Below are positions 39,528 through 51,630 of a stretch of DNA of 64,000 bases, piece by piece (position 1 is the first letter of the stretch; each line of letters starts with the position of its first letter). The notes under the pieces are model-generated. The model saw only the letters and a program-made list of their open reading frames with translations. It made no database searches and had not been told where the DNA came from. This stretch comes from Sacculina carcini (taxonomy: Eukaryota > Arthropoda > Thecostraca > Sacculinidae): the NCBI GenBank assembly GCA_916048095.2, contig OU696583.1:31001-95000 (forward strand), in the 5' to 3' direction. The position numbers and the translations under genes are program-made.

Positions 39528-40630
39528 TGTTCAAGCACACACAAAAACACGAGTCCACGTGTTCGCAAACACTTCACCACTTTAGCACCAAACAACCAAT
39601 CCCTCACTAACACGCACCCCAATGGCAGAACGACCATAAAATCGACAACGAAAAACACATAAAGGCGGAAGCCGACGGCCAACCAACCAATAGCGTTCTT
39701 TGTTCATTCATACATAGCGTAATACTCCAACCAACCGCCTGGGGCCAGTATATCTGAGTCAGCAAATATGACGTCATATTCAATATAAAAGAATTAGCTT
39801 TTGTAATTGCTTTATGGGCAAATATTTTACCAAAAAACTTAAAAATAGATATAAAAATTATCAAATAAATCCCCATAACATCCACAAGTGTTCATCACAC
39901 AAACATACCAAAAATAATCATATTATTTGTCCCTCCTATTTCAACTAAACAAAAATACATGCGAATAATATTGTAAATTATACAAATATACATAACTGAT
40001 TCACCGACATTATATTCAGGTACATGTGATTCTGAGAGCGGATGTTTTGATTTAACGGTATTGTGTTGAAGAGACAATGATATAACAATGTTGTGTAGGG
40101 GAGATTTGCAGTGTCAGGACGCGTTGGCTCGACTGTTGTGGTGGATGGTAGAGGAAGTGCGGAGGAGAACAGTAGTAGCTTGGCAAGAATGGGGGCGGGG
40201 GACTGCAACAATAAGGAGTGATAATCCACCTGGGTTGGCTCCTGATGCAGTCGTTGAGTGGTTGAATAAATATTGTTGAATAGATTATTGGGGTATTAAG
40301 TGATTTGATGTTCACGATTAATTGTGCGTTGATAAGTGTGTGTATAATTACTTTGTCATTTATTAGTGTTCTAAATACAAGCTTTTACAATACAATATAT
40401 TTAAGTATATCAATCCAGATTAGGAGGCAATTTTTGTACGAGCATATGGTACCATGCATACGATCACGCAAGAAATTTTCACACAAGAAAATGGAACAGT
40501 CAGAAGCATATTAGTGCACTTGGAACAACAAAAAGATGAATAATTAAATGCCTAGAAATTTATTTACCAAGGAAGGCGCAAGATTGATCATGAGACTAGG
40601 TTCGTTTAGGTAGTCTGCCATAATCTAATC
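39528..40630. other. 5' flank of exd and spacer
   Basis: The exd 5' UTR or promoter should lie at the start of this interval. A 63-codon plus-strand frame at 40088-40279 (ALARLLWWMVEEVRRR) has protein-like composition but no recognised family and no clear splice context, so it is not called. Confidence 0.3.
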
Positions 40631-40639
40631 TACGCCAAT

Positions 40640-40735
40640 CGAATTTAATCCAAGCCTAACCTGACCTAACCTGTCATAACCTAAATTAACCTAACCTAAC
40701 CTAACCTAACTTAGCCTAACCTAACCTAAGACTGG
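40640..40735 (-). repeat. CCTAA-rich tract (TTAGG on the minus strand)
   Basis: Contains six or more CCTAACCTAA units, several perfect in a row near 40690. It is less degenerate than the tract at 24170 and consistent with an interstitial TTAGG sequence. Confidence 0.65.
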
Positions 40736-41763
40736 GTTTCATCTTGAAAACACACAAATATCCAATGGAAAAAAGCTCCATCTAAATACTTACATTGTCG
40801 AATTCCTCTGATATGGAATAAATAATTACATTTTTTTATAGCACAATCTGATTATTCTATCCAATTTACTGAAAAAATATAGATTAAACTTATTTTTCTA
40901 AGAAGGATATAAAACATAAATACGGTAAAGGTGCAGAGAGGTAATGGGCAAAAGATATAGGTCTTGCTTATGTAATAACAATTTCTCCAATTCAGGAAGG
41001 ACTTTTGTTCTAGGAGATATTCTAGGAGTATATTCATTCTTTTTCTAGGAGTATATTTTAGCATTATTCCTTGGAACAATTTGGCATCGCTGCGTTGACC
41101 AGGACAAACGCGTGCAATACGTAGTTTGCATCTTGGCGGTGGTGTTGTCTTTTTGTATTGGTTAGTGGACATTGTATGTATTATTTGCGGTGTTTGGTCT
41201 ATATGGTATTTTTATTCCTGGGTATATATTGGGGTATAACTCTCAATATGTGTAAATTCATAAACCGGTTGTATTATTTATGTCGCGTGTTGGTGTTGGT
41301 GAGCCGATTGTAGGGTGTTTTATTCGCTATTCTTGACTCATGGTTTATATGGTTAGTTATTTTTTCGGTCAAAATTGTTAGTACCGTTTCATTTGGGGTA
41401 CGATTAAGGTGTTTTATTTTCGGTTTTTCAAGTTTGTGTATGCATTGGCGAATTTGACGCGGCATGGCTTCCATATTTTATTTCAGTATTATATTGGGAT
41501 ATTGGTATTATATTGGGAAAAAACAAGTAAAGGGAAACCTTACCGGTTTCCATTTACTTGTTTTTTTGCCTTTCTTCAGAATATGCATATAGTTCGTGGC
41601 TTGAAATATCAACTTCTAAGTAAGGATTAAGTTAAGTAACATTCAAAACATTAGTTAGTTAAAACATAACATAAGTTAAAACATTAATTCTTCTTGATGT
41701 TTATATTTGTATTCTTGGTGTTTGGTGTGTAGGGTCAAGTTTTCGGTATGTGCGTATGATTAC
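40736..41763. other. AT-rich spacer
   Basis: A minus-strand frame at 41172-40990 (MSTNQYKKTTPPPRCKLRIA) is mildly protein-like, without a recognised family. Nothing else is supported. Confidence 0.25.
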
Positions 41764-43019
41764 TAGGGCTGTCAAAAAAGTAACCTGAAAATCAGAAAAA
41801 GGTAACTTTATTTTCGAGAAAAAGTAACCTAAAAGTAACCTATGAGTTGTAATGTTATTATCACTTGTATCGCTTTATCACATGTTCATCACGCCTTTGC
41901 TGATTAGTGTGCTATATCAAATACACGGTTTGTTTGTTGTTTGTTTGTGAACATAAAAAGTAACCTAAAAATGACCTTCAAAAATGGTCAATTTCTGTTT
42001 GCAGTTCTGATGGAAGAAACTACTTTCTTTCTTTTAATTTTTTCTTTCTTAGTCCTTTTCTATCCTCTTTCCGAGTTGGTACTATTTTTCCACCCTCTCT
42101 TCGATCTGGTACCATTTTTACAACAAACCACCAACAGTGACTTAATATGATTTGGCTAACATCGCAAAAAGGAGCATAACCATCAAAATGTAATGTAAAG
42201 CGGAAAGCAATTAGTGTATTTCAGTAAGGTAAAATACACTAATTGCAAATGTAAATATGTTTTATTAATGGTCGCAATAATGTTCTTTATATTGTTTCGA
42301 TGGAACTTTTTATCAAATAGCACGTACTACAGCTTGTATATTAGTGTGAGCGTAAACACTGCATGTGTGAATGCCCCCCGTCCTCCCATATGTAGCACCC
42401 TGTGCTCATAGTCTTATATATGTTAAACGTGGGAAAATGGCGCTATCTCACGCCCTGAAAAGCACGTGCTAATTCCTGTTCAAGTAAATGCGTACTGTCA
42501 AGTACTACAGTGCAATATCTGGTAGAGAGCTCACACATCGTACTATACGACGCTCCAAACATCTCACGACACCCTCCGGTTCGTAGACATTTTCTTAAAT
42601 GGAATGACGCTATCCTGTGTACCCAAAAACGTATACATATCGAATAGCACAGATATTAAGGTGAAGATCAATTGCTAAATCTTAAAAGCCAAAAGTTTGA
42701 CATTTGTTGATCTTCAGACCTAATAGTCCATCTCTTTTCCTAATTTATCCTGATGTATACCGTTCTTGTGTTTCTTACCTACAAAAAGTCACCAAACTTC
42801 GTGGTAAAGTGATCTAATAACAAGAAAAGTAACAAAAGGTAACCTGACGATGGAAGCAACCTAAAAGCAAAACATAACCTAACTATGAAAAAGTAACTTT
42901 TGGCAACCTAATAACTTTTTTAATAATAATCGTACACAACTTTTTCATGCAGTTTTAGTAGATTATGAAAAAGTGACCTTTAGGTGAAAAAGTAACTCTA
43001 TTAACTTTTGGCATCCCTA
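41764..43019. mobile_element. Second hAT-type element of the 17937 family
   Basis: The ends are TAGGGCTGTCAAAAAAGTAA and, inverted, TAGGGATGCCAAAAG. It shares GTAACCTAAAAGTAACC-type words and the end structure AGTAGATTATGAAAAAGTGA with 17937-19097, in opposite orientation. The flanks ATGATTAC and ATGATATC match at six of eight bases, so the target duplication has decayed. No transposase is seen. Confidence 0.75.
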
Positions 43020-44430
43020 ATGATATCTTATTCAAGAGTCTTGATTTCACTATTGTATTGTGTTTTTATCATGTTTTTTTTTCATCTAGCTGTGATCGAT
43101 GTATTTGCTTGCATCTTCAATGCTGGAACGTGGTATTATTCAGCGTATCTTATCATGACATACTGTTTGAAAGTGCACCCGGCTCCGGTGGTTTAGGTTT
43201 TTCGATTGATAAAACCCATGTTTTTTCAAGACGGTTTTAATTGTGGGTATTTGAAATAATTTGTCAGCAGAACAAAACAAATTCATTGAGTAATCATGTG
43301 TTTTTTAAAGAAGCCATGATTTTTTATGAAAAATTGCAATGATGTTTTTAAAACTGGTTTTAAATTCGTTTTATTAATGTACAGATTCAGAAAATGTTGA
43401 CAGCAGAACAAGACAAGTTAATTGGTTGGTCAAGTGTTTTTTGACAAAAGTTTATTTAAACTAACGCTTTTCAATGAAACAATGCTTTCTAAAACAGTCT
43501 CTATGGAAGATAGATTTGATTGATGTGCGTTCAAATACCTTTTGTATATCAATTAGGCTGCTGGTATAAGCGGCTGATTAAACCTCTTGATTAAAACTGT
43601 TTTTAAACCAGTTTTTTCAAAATCGATTTTTTAAGACTTTTTGAACAAAATTAATTGCTTTTTTATTAATAACTTGTTTTTAGAACTAGTTTTATGAATG
43701 ATGGTTTATTTGATGTAGTTATTTGTGTTCAAATACCTTTTTGTACATTAAATATATTTCCTCAATCGTTTTTTTCCTACACGAAAATATTGTCCGTTTT
43801 TCTGGTCAAGATTGCCACTCTGAATAATGCGACCCGCTTTTATTCGTAGTCTCATTAGGGACACTAAGTTTGTGCGTATATTTGTAGTCTTTGTGTAAAT
43901 ATTTGCAGTGTTTGTACTTGTATATAATTGCAAATAATTGATCCGATGAATGAAATGATGAAAGTTATTATAATCAACGTAGTTCATTTCTGGGATGAAT
44001 AGGGTATTGTGTAAAAAAATAATAAAAATTATGCAGCCTGTTTTTGATTTTTTAAAACAGTTTCATTTTTTACCAGAAAAAAACGGTTCTCAAACCCTGC
44101 TTTATTACACAAAAATTCACTCAATAATTGAATGCGAAGCTGTACTGTACATAGAAGTGCCGCACAGTACCGTGCAAACAATGATATTAGGGCTTTCAGA
44201 CACATTATAACAATCTTATTGCGCATATTTAATGACACTTCAATTTGATAGGGTCACTAATAGCATAAATAACTCATGTGTTGATAAAAATAATTAATTA
44301 AAAATCGCAAATATATCATTTCCATAATTTGAATTCTTTGCTTGACTTGAAAAAACAAAAAAACGTGTTTTTGGTCGAGGTTTTTTATAAAAAACATCGG
44401 GTTTTTTAGGTCGTATATCTACTCATGACA
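43020..44430. other. AT-rich spacer with TTTTAAAAC-type words
   Basis: Repeated AAAACNGGTTTT-like palindromic words and TTTTTAT runs suggest an old transposon. No ends could be defined and no gene was recognised. Confidence 0.3.
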
Positions 44431-44439
44431 CAACTCTTC

Positions 44440-44732
44440 ACCTTGGACGCTCCATAATTCAATAGACCTTTGATGACATTATATTTTTCAACCCTTCCCC
44501 TGAAGTGGTGTTCAATTAGAAGGTGCCGCTTTAACCCTCTGAAACAGATAACGCATGCGTATTTAACAAAAGGCTCAATTACAGGGTGACTGGTAACTAA
44601 TAACAAATTCACTAATAAAAATCAATGATACATAGCTATTGTTAAGGGAGATTTCATTAAATGACGTTTAATTAGATGTGGTGTTCAAATTCTCATTTGT
44701 TCCCCCAGGGTGCGGTTCAAATAGTTTTACTG
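44440..44732. mobile_element. Truncated Tigger/pogo-like element
   Basis: The right end, inverted, is CAGTAAAACTATTTG, followed by TA. The interior words ACTGGTAACTAAT and ACAAATTCACTAATAAAAA match the element at 6438-7019. The left end is unclear. Confidence 0.6.
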
Positions 44733-44823
44733 TATATTTCTGTTTCTCGATCAGCAAATATGTTGTTGCTGAGTGTTGTATGCGTTAAGTGAAGCAATTA
44801 CTTTGTTGTGTATTTCAGTTAGT

Positions 44824-47800
44824 ATGAGCAGCAGCAGAAGTTCGGCTCGTGCGAGCCGCAGCAAGCATGGTCGCAGACAGTCTGACAATGTGGCAGCCGC
44901 TGTCACTGATAAAAGTCACAATCAAAACCATGTTAAGCAGGTACATGCAGATCAGTGTCTGTACGTTCACATTTGTTGTATGTTATGCCTTTCTCACACG
45001 CACAGTTTGGTGTTTGTTGAAAAGCTTGCTATTTTTGTTTTATACTCGGTTTATGTGTGTGTGTGTGTGTGCAGAAGGAAGAGCGTGTTCTCGAGGAGAA
45101 AATAGGTCAGGTTGTACAGCTGACAGGCTGTTCGAAGGATGAAGCGTTCGTTGCGCTTTACGACTGCGATGATGATCCGGGCCGAGCCATCGACATGATC
45201 CTCGAGCGCAGCGACCAGGTGCCTTTCAACTCTGTTTTCGATAATACTAGGCTGATATAACCTCACTCTGATCGTGTATTATGAGACACGCGTGTTGTGC
45301 TTGAGCAGGGCACTTGGGTTGAGTCGACTAAAAAGAAGAAGCCAGTGAAAGCGGCGGTCACTGGGGACAGCGGCAAGTCACCAGAGCGTGAGCTGGCGCA
45401 AGACCACGAGTCAACTGCCACCGCCACTGCCTCAGTGGGTGTCCGTGGTCGTGCTCGCGCTCGTGGTGGCGCCGCGGCTCGTTTTGGCCAGAGTAGTCGC
45501 GGGCGCCAGCACTCGCTGGGCGAGGACCACGGCGCCGCGGGCTGGAAGGCGCGCGAGCGTCGCGAGAACGAGAAGAACAGTTTCAGTGGCGGTCGCGGGG
45601 GAGGGCGTGGCAGTAGACGGGGAGGACTGGCGCGGGTCTTCCAGTCTCGACAGCGACCTGACGTGCCCGTGTCGTCTAGCACGTGCGACGACGAGTGGTC
45701 GGGGGGCCTGGACCCGTCGTGGACGACCAGCGATGATGTAGCTGCGTGGAACGGCACTGCTGCGACAGTTGCGACAGCCGACGAGTTGGACGAGTGGAGC
45801 GGGCCGCTGACTGAAACCAAGGTGTTCACTCCGAGCAGTTGTGCTAGTGTCGACGGTGCTGGCGCAGTGAACACGTCCACTGTCACAGACCACTCGACCG
45901 ACGAGACTGGCGTGCTGGGACCCAGTCTTGATCTGGCTTCTCTGCTCGGCAAGTCGCCTGGCGCACAGGGGACGTGTGCTGCTGCAGCTCCGAGCGTCGT
46001 TTGTTCGACGGCTGCGTCTGTAAGCTATAGCTACAGCGACGTGGCTGCAGTGAACGCCGGCGTGGCTGGCAGCGTGGACGGCAATGTCATTGACCAACAC
46101 GCACCAGCGCACACGTTCAGCGAGCAATCGGCTGGTGAGTGTGCCTTCAGTCAAGTCAATAGTGTACTGCATTACACTCTACCCTCCAAATAGCGGAATA
46201 ATTCATTGGTCCCTATCAAAGACCTATCAAATACATGGTAATTACACCGAATAGCGGAAATCAAACCTCCGAATAGCGGAAACCTCCAAATAGCAGAATT
46301 ATGTATTGTTCCCACACATATATCACACCTCCAAATAACGTAGAAGTGTTCTAACAAATAATGGGTGTGTGTGTGTGCTTCTTTAATAGAAGACGTATGT
46401 AATATATTGACTCCAGCAGTCGACAGACAGTTGACTCTTGCAAGATGATTGGTATAAACGAGTGACTTATTAGGACCGGCTATAGACATATGCACAGGCA
46501 TATATCTATTATTAGACATAATATGAGGATCTCGCACATTAATCATGCAAGAATTTAAATCTTCGTTTAGCATGAACATTCAAATTACTATAGCATCGCA
46601 GACTAATGATGTGTTTAACATTGAAGAAACGGGTCTCCTGCAAACTGCAGCATACCAAAACCATGCCGTCCAGGAGAGAACGCCGCACAGCTGAATAATT
46701 TTCTGGGGCAATGAAAATTTTATAATCAAGAATCATATAAGATGCAAAATGATGAATAACAAGGGAACAGTTTGTGAACAATTAACAATTCACAGAAGCA
46801 AGGTTGACAGTCATTGGTGCAGTACATATCTCGAAATAGCGCAATTTCTCCTCGATCCCTTCGAATCCGCGATTTGGAAGGCCGACTGTATTTTCTGCAT
46901 ATTGTTTGTTTTGTTTTTGTTTGTTTTTGATGAGCGTTTTATAGTCGGCTGATGCTGTCCGCGATGTGGCTGTTTTATGACATTGACGCACATTTGATTT
47001 CTTTCTACACTGGTCTTGCAGCCTGCTCTGTGGAGAATGTGTTGTGAGTCAGCGTGAGATGAAGGGGGTATGTTGTGTTGACAGTGGCGACGCAGTCCTC
47101 GTCACACAATGTGTCGGCCTCATTGAAACATCATATTGAGACCAGTGGCGCTTCCCTGTCTGCTACCGCCTTCACTCAGTCGTCCATTGCTCAAAAGATC
47201 AAGCCGCATAAGACTCGAATGCACACGTCCACCAAGGTCATTGTTCATTTCAAGCTGTTTGTCATACATCGGCACGTTCAATTTGTTTGTTTCTCCACTG
47301 ATTCAGATATTCTGGCTGTCTCGATTCATAAGCTCGCGGGTTGTTTTCTGTTTGAGTTTACTGGATGCGCAGTCATTGAGTCAATAAGTCGCAACTCAAC
47401 CGAAACACTCATTCCACCAAGCTGTTGAGTTGTTATACGGTCTGTATGATTGAATTCGTTTCGTGCGATTGTTCGGTAGATTCCCGAGTCGGCTGTGGAA
47501 ATGCCGTCCGATGCGATCAGTACTTTGAGTGTGCAGTTTGGCGGGCTGGACTTTGGCACGAGTGCGTTGTCTAGTTCGGTTGAGTGTTCGTCTGCATCAG
47601 CGACCTCAACTAGCACGCCTGCATTTGGCCAGCATTCCTCGCTTCTGTCAGTTTCCCAGCAGCAGCAGCAGTCAGGCACGACGGCCTCCTCGTCCGTGCG
47701 CCAGTCGAGTCATCTAACCAGCGACAGAACTGCTACCACGGTCACTTTCTCTATCATCAGTTTGCTTTCTGCGTTGACATTTGAGTGTTCGTGTTGAACT

Positions 47801-50798
47801 CAGACCAGCCTTTCTTATAGAAACACTAGTCAAGCAAACTTGGTCGCGCAAGTTTTATGCATGAGTCGCGAGTCCTTGAATGATTTCACGAGAAATAGTT
47901 TCAATGTTCTAGCGAAAGTAACCTCACTGAGTTAGTTGATTGTTTTCGATATAAATAGACACTCTAAATTGCTTTTAGGTGATTGGGTCTGGTAATGCTC
48001 ACCAGAGCGGTCGTGATGAAATTATTTGGCAACTACTAGCCTCAATAATCCATTATTTGTCCAATTGTTTTATTGCACGCCATTGAACCTCTGTTTAGTC
48101 GAGTGTGCGTGGTGATGCAGGCGGTGTTGTCTTCTCTGTCATCGAGCGGCGTCAACGCTTCTGCTGCTGGCTTTCATGCGTCCAGCAGCAGTTCGGCGTC
48201 GCCTCTCTACTCTGCTCAACAACAGCAGCAGCAGCCTATGTCGTCAGTCAGCAGCCACAAAACGTCGTCGAGTGCTGGCAACGGTCCGCTACTGGCCGGT
48301 CCGCCGTATCAGTCGATTGGCTCGACGCAGACCGCCGCCTCGGCCGCCACCACTTCATCAATGTATCATTTATCTACTGCTGATTCGCCGGCCGCCCTGC
48401 CGCCGTCGTCCGGCGAACAGACTGCAGCCGGCGGCACGTTGAGCGGCCAGCCGGCGCCTGGGTTCGGCAGCTACGTGAACGGCGCGGCGGCGGCTGCTTC
48501 GAGCGGCGGGTATCTGAGCGCCGGCGTGTCCATCAAAGACAAGCTGGCCAGCGCTCTGTCCGCTTCTCCGTCGTCCAAAAATTCACAGGTACGCATTCAA
48601 CGTTCAACTGATTGATTTATTAAATGCTTCGTTCACATAATATCTGCAGAATGAAAGGAGATAAGCACCAGAATGGTACAGTATGGTTGTGTTATTATCA
48701 TTTTGCTGCGTGTTCTCAATGTGCTAGCTGGAGTCGGGCATGGGTGTTGGCTTGTCGTCGAGCGGTGCCGTGTCCAGTGTTTCTTCGTCTCTGTCGTCGT
48801 CGGTCATCAACAACGGCGCGAGCGCACCCGCCGCTGCCACGCTGCACAAACAGCTGGCGCCGGTGGCAGCTGGGGCAACTTCCTCGTCTCGCGCTGCTAC
48901 CGGCGTGCCGGCACTGCCTCCTGGCGTGCCCATGCAGTATTTCATGGGGCAGCACGCGGGGGTACCCACTGCAGCAGCGTTCTATCCGCCGGCCGGAGTG
49001 CAGCAGATTTACACCGGCTATGAGGATCTTCACTCACTGCAACAACGTCTTCCTCCGCATCTGGTATGATCGCATCTGGTCTTTTCTCTGCTCAAGCTGT
49101 TATTGTGTTCGCTTGATTGGCAGTGGTCGTATTCACGTGCTTGTACGTTTGTTTGGTTGTCGGCAGCAGCAGCAGCAGCAGCAGCATTCAGGGGTGAGCG
49201 AGCAGGCTCGTGGCGACGCGCCGGCTTCTCTCACCAACTCCAACCCAGCAGCGGCAGTAACTGCTGCCGCGGCGGCGGCCGCCTACACTTCTGACAACGG
49301 CAGTGGCAAATTCAGCAGACAACAAGAAAACAACTCGCCCATTTCTTCAGCTCTTTCGCAGCCTCAGGTACGCTCAACTGTGTTATATTTTAAACTATCG
49401 AAATATTTACCAGATATAGCTCCCGAATTCTAGAGTATGGCAGATTCGACTTTGCTTCAATTTCAGTTAACTTTCCAACAACGGCATATGAGAGTTTTCG
49501 TGAACAAGCAGAATAGCTGCAGTAGGAAATTATCTTATGCCGTTCAATTTTTAACGGTCATTATTCTGAATTTTACAGCCAGTTTTTAACATCAACCTGC
49601 ATCATTATATTATCGTTAATTGTGCTAATATCTACCACTATCAAAACTAAATTGTTGAAGGTGCTAAACACCTCATGATAATCTGGTGATTCAGACGTAG
49701 CGAATGTTGAATGAAGAATATCCTTGAAGCAGTAAAAGACAACCATGGACAAGGACAACATTGTATTTTGAGTTTCTCGTTGTGTTGCATGTACTGGGGT
49801 GGACCGTGTGATCTAGCAGTCCGGTGCAACCCTATAACACCAACATCAACTTGACATACAACAACTTAACATACTTAACATACGGTTTCGTGGTACATTC
49901 TCGTAGTGGGCGCTTTTTGTTTCCTATTGCCGACATGTGTGTGTGTGTATGTGTGTGGCAGAATCCATCGCAACAGCAGCCGCAGTTCTTCAACGCCGCA
50001 ACATTACCGCCCAACTACACCTACTATCCCTACTTGACGCCATACGGCATCTACACGCAGTTGCCGCAGGTGACCAACGCTCCCCCGCACCCGCAACCTG
50101 CGGCTGCCTCGTCGCAGTACCAGAAACTGGGCGGCGGCGGTGGATCCATGCCTACCGGTTCTAGCTATGGTTCTGGTGCGGCGCCTGCGCAGTACGGCGC
50201 CGTTCCGTCGGCCGCTTTCGACCCTTTGGCTTCGAGCAGCGCGGTTGATTACAAGTCGCCGTTCGGCTCTGGCGCCGGCGGTGTCAGCTCGGCGACCGGC
50301 GGTTCTGGCGGCGCGGCTTTAGGAGCGGCTGCCAATATGGCCGCAGTTGCCGGCTCGCATGCAAATCACAAAACGGGTGGCGGCGCAGCGTCCGACGTCT
50401 ACGGTAAAATGCAACAGCTGAGTAAGTCGTTCGACAATAAGGGTTTTCACGCGGCCACTCCTCCGCCGTTCGGTATGCCTGCGGCGGCTGGTCAGGCGGG
50501 TGCCGGTGGAGGGGGGCCGTACCCCTCGCATCACATGATATTCCAGCAACTGGCGCCGCAACATCCGTCGCAGATGGTCGGTCATCATCACCACCACCAT
50601 CACCATCTTCCGGCGGCCGTGCAGCAGCACCACTCGCACCATGCGCACGAGACAGGCGGCGGCTCGACGGCAGGTATGCAGCGTGCGCCGTCGTCGGTGT
50701 CTCATAACGCCGTGGCCGCAGGACCCAGTACAGGCTCGGTCGTCAAGTCTTCTGCGATCAAGCCAGGATACTCGACAGGATACTGGTCTGCCAACTAG
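44824..50798 (+). CDS. lig: Lingerer/UBAP2L-family protein, nine coding exons
   Basis: Exons: 44824-44940, 45075-45218, 45309-46134, 47085-47236, 47480-47740, 48121-48588, 48728-49063, 49167-49367 and 49962-50798. They join in phase to about 1113 residues (human UBAP2L has 1087). A 5' UTR intron ends at 44818 (TTTCAG). Residues about 45-87 form a UBA domain (GCSKDEAFVALYDCDDDPGR). An RGG-type region follows (SGGRGGGRGSRRGG), then DELDEWSGPLTETKVFTPSS. The family block VEMPSDAISTLSVQFGGLDF lies near residue 370. Further on come LPPGVPMQYF, GYEDLHSLQQRLP and the end GYSTGYWSAN. Family members bind RNA and ubiquitin and act in stress granules and translation in the cytoplasm; Drosophila Lingerer works with Fmr1, Caprin and Rasputin. 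The 47740 donor is uncertain. Confidence 0.94.
46160..46330. repeat. AATAGCGGAA-type repeat in a lingerer intron
   Basis: CCTCCAAATAGCGGAA-like words occur four or five times within 150 bp, both exact and variant. It is probably a decayed Tigger-like terminus. Confidence 0.5.
46331..47084. other. Lingerer intron 3
   Basis: Otherwise unremarkable. CTTGCAG followed by a donor-like GTGAGT 22 bp later near 47022-47045 could mark a microexon. Inclusion would break the downstream frame, so it is not used. Confidence 0.3.
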
Positions 50799-51630
50799 CG
50801 ACCAGCTCTCGCACTGAGCTGCTACGACAAAGTGCGTCGTTTTGGTCGCGTCCGGGTGTCGCGTGCTGTGCGCGTTCTCGGCATAATGGTGTGATCTACT
50901 TGCTGTTTGTTGTGCGATTTGCGCGCCTACTTCACAATGTATTATTCTGACGCTCTTATTTTTCTCGGTGGATCAGTATCTGTTGTGCGCTACATCGCGC
51001 TTGTCGTTGAGCTGTACAATTCGAGTGTTGCAGTGTGTTGGTGTGCATCCATCTTCAATGTTGCGGGAGGGTGTGTAGGTTTATCCCGTATTTTGCAGTT
51101 TGTTTTCCAATTACATTGTCAGACGTTCAGCGTTGTGCGGCGCTAACCTTCTTGATCTTTGAGTGTGTCAATGTTTGTTCTTACGCTCGAAGGCTGTCGT
51201 GTAAATAAGCACATTGGCGTCTTAATCAAGCTAGGATTGCTTGCGTGGTGCCAATCATGCACCATTGTCTTTCCTGGACGACGTGTGAATGTTGACCATA
51301 TAATTGTCTTGTGTACTAAGCGGTACTTTGTCTATTCTCTGGCTTATACTCTTGTCGAGTGGTTCTTCGTAATACAAACCGATGCTGTTTTGCCTGAAGA
51401 GTAGTGTTATTAGTCGGATAAAAGCTTGTGCGTTCTAGTGCGGGAGTTCTACGTGCCTCTCTCCGTGTGTACCAAGTGTGAGTTCTAGCAAATTTAACTA
51501 AATAACTCCACCCGCGTTGCCCTCAATGAAACACGAAATTGGCAGTTTTAGTTCACACAGGAAACAGTATGTGGCATTTCAACACACCATAGAAACGTTC
51601 ATGGTAACAGCAATGCGGGGCCGTCCCAAG
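50799..51630. other. Lingerer 3' UTR and convergent junction with SKA1
   Basis: T/G-rich sequence with no long ORF of known family, bounded by the lingerer stop and the SKA1 stop. Only 832 bp separate the two stop codons, so the 3' UTRs may overlap. A canonical AATAAA for lingerer was not located before SKA1. Confidence 0.4.

Noticed and set aside
40088-40279. 63-codon frame ALARLLWWMVEEVRRR
   Set aside because: Protein-like composition but no known family and no splice partners. Too short to support.
45263-46172. Long minus-strand frames opposite lingerer exon 3
   Set aside because: GC-rich antisense shadows of the RGG-containing exon.
47022-47045. Possible 22-nt lingerer microexon
   Set aside because: It has splice-like borders but would shift the frame of the next exon, which joins correctly without it.
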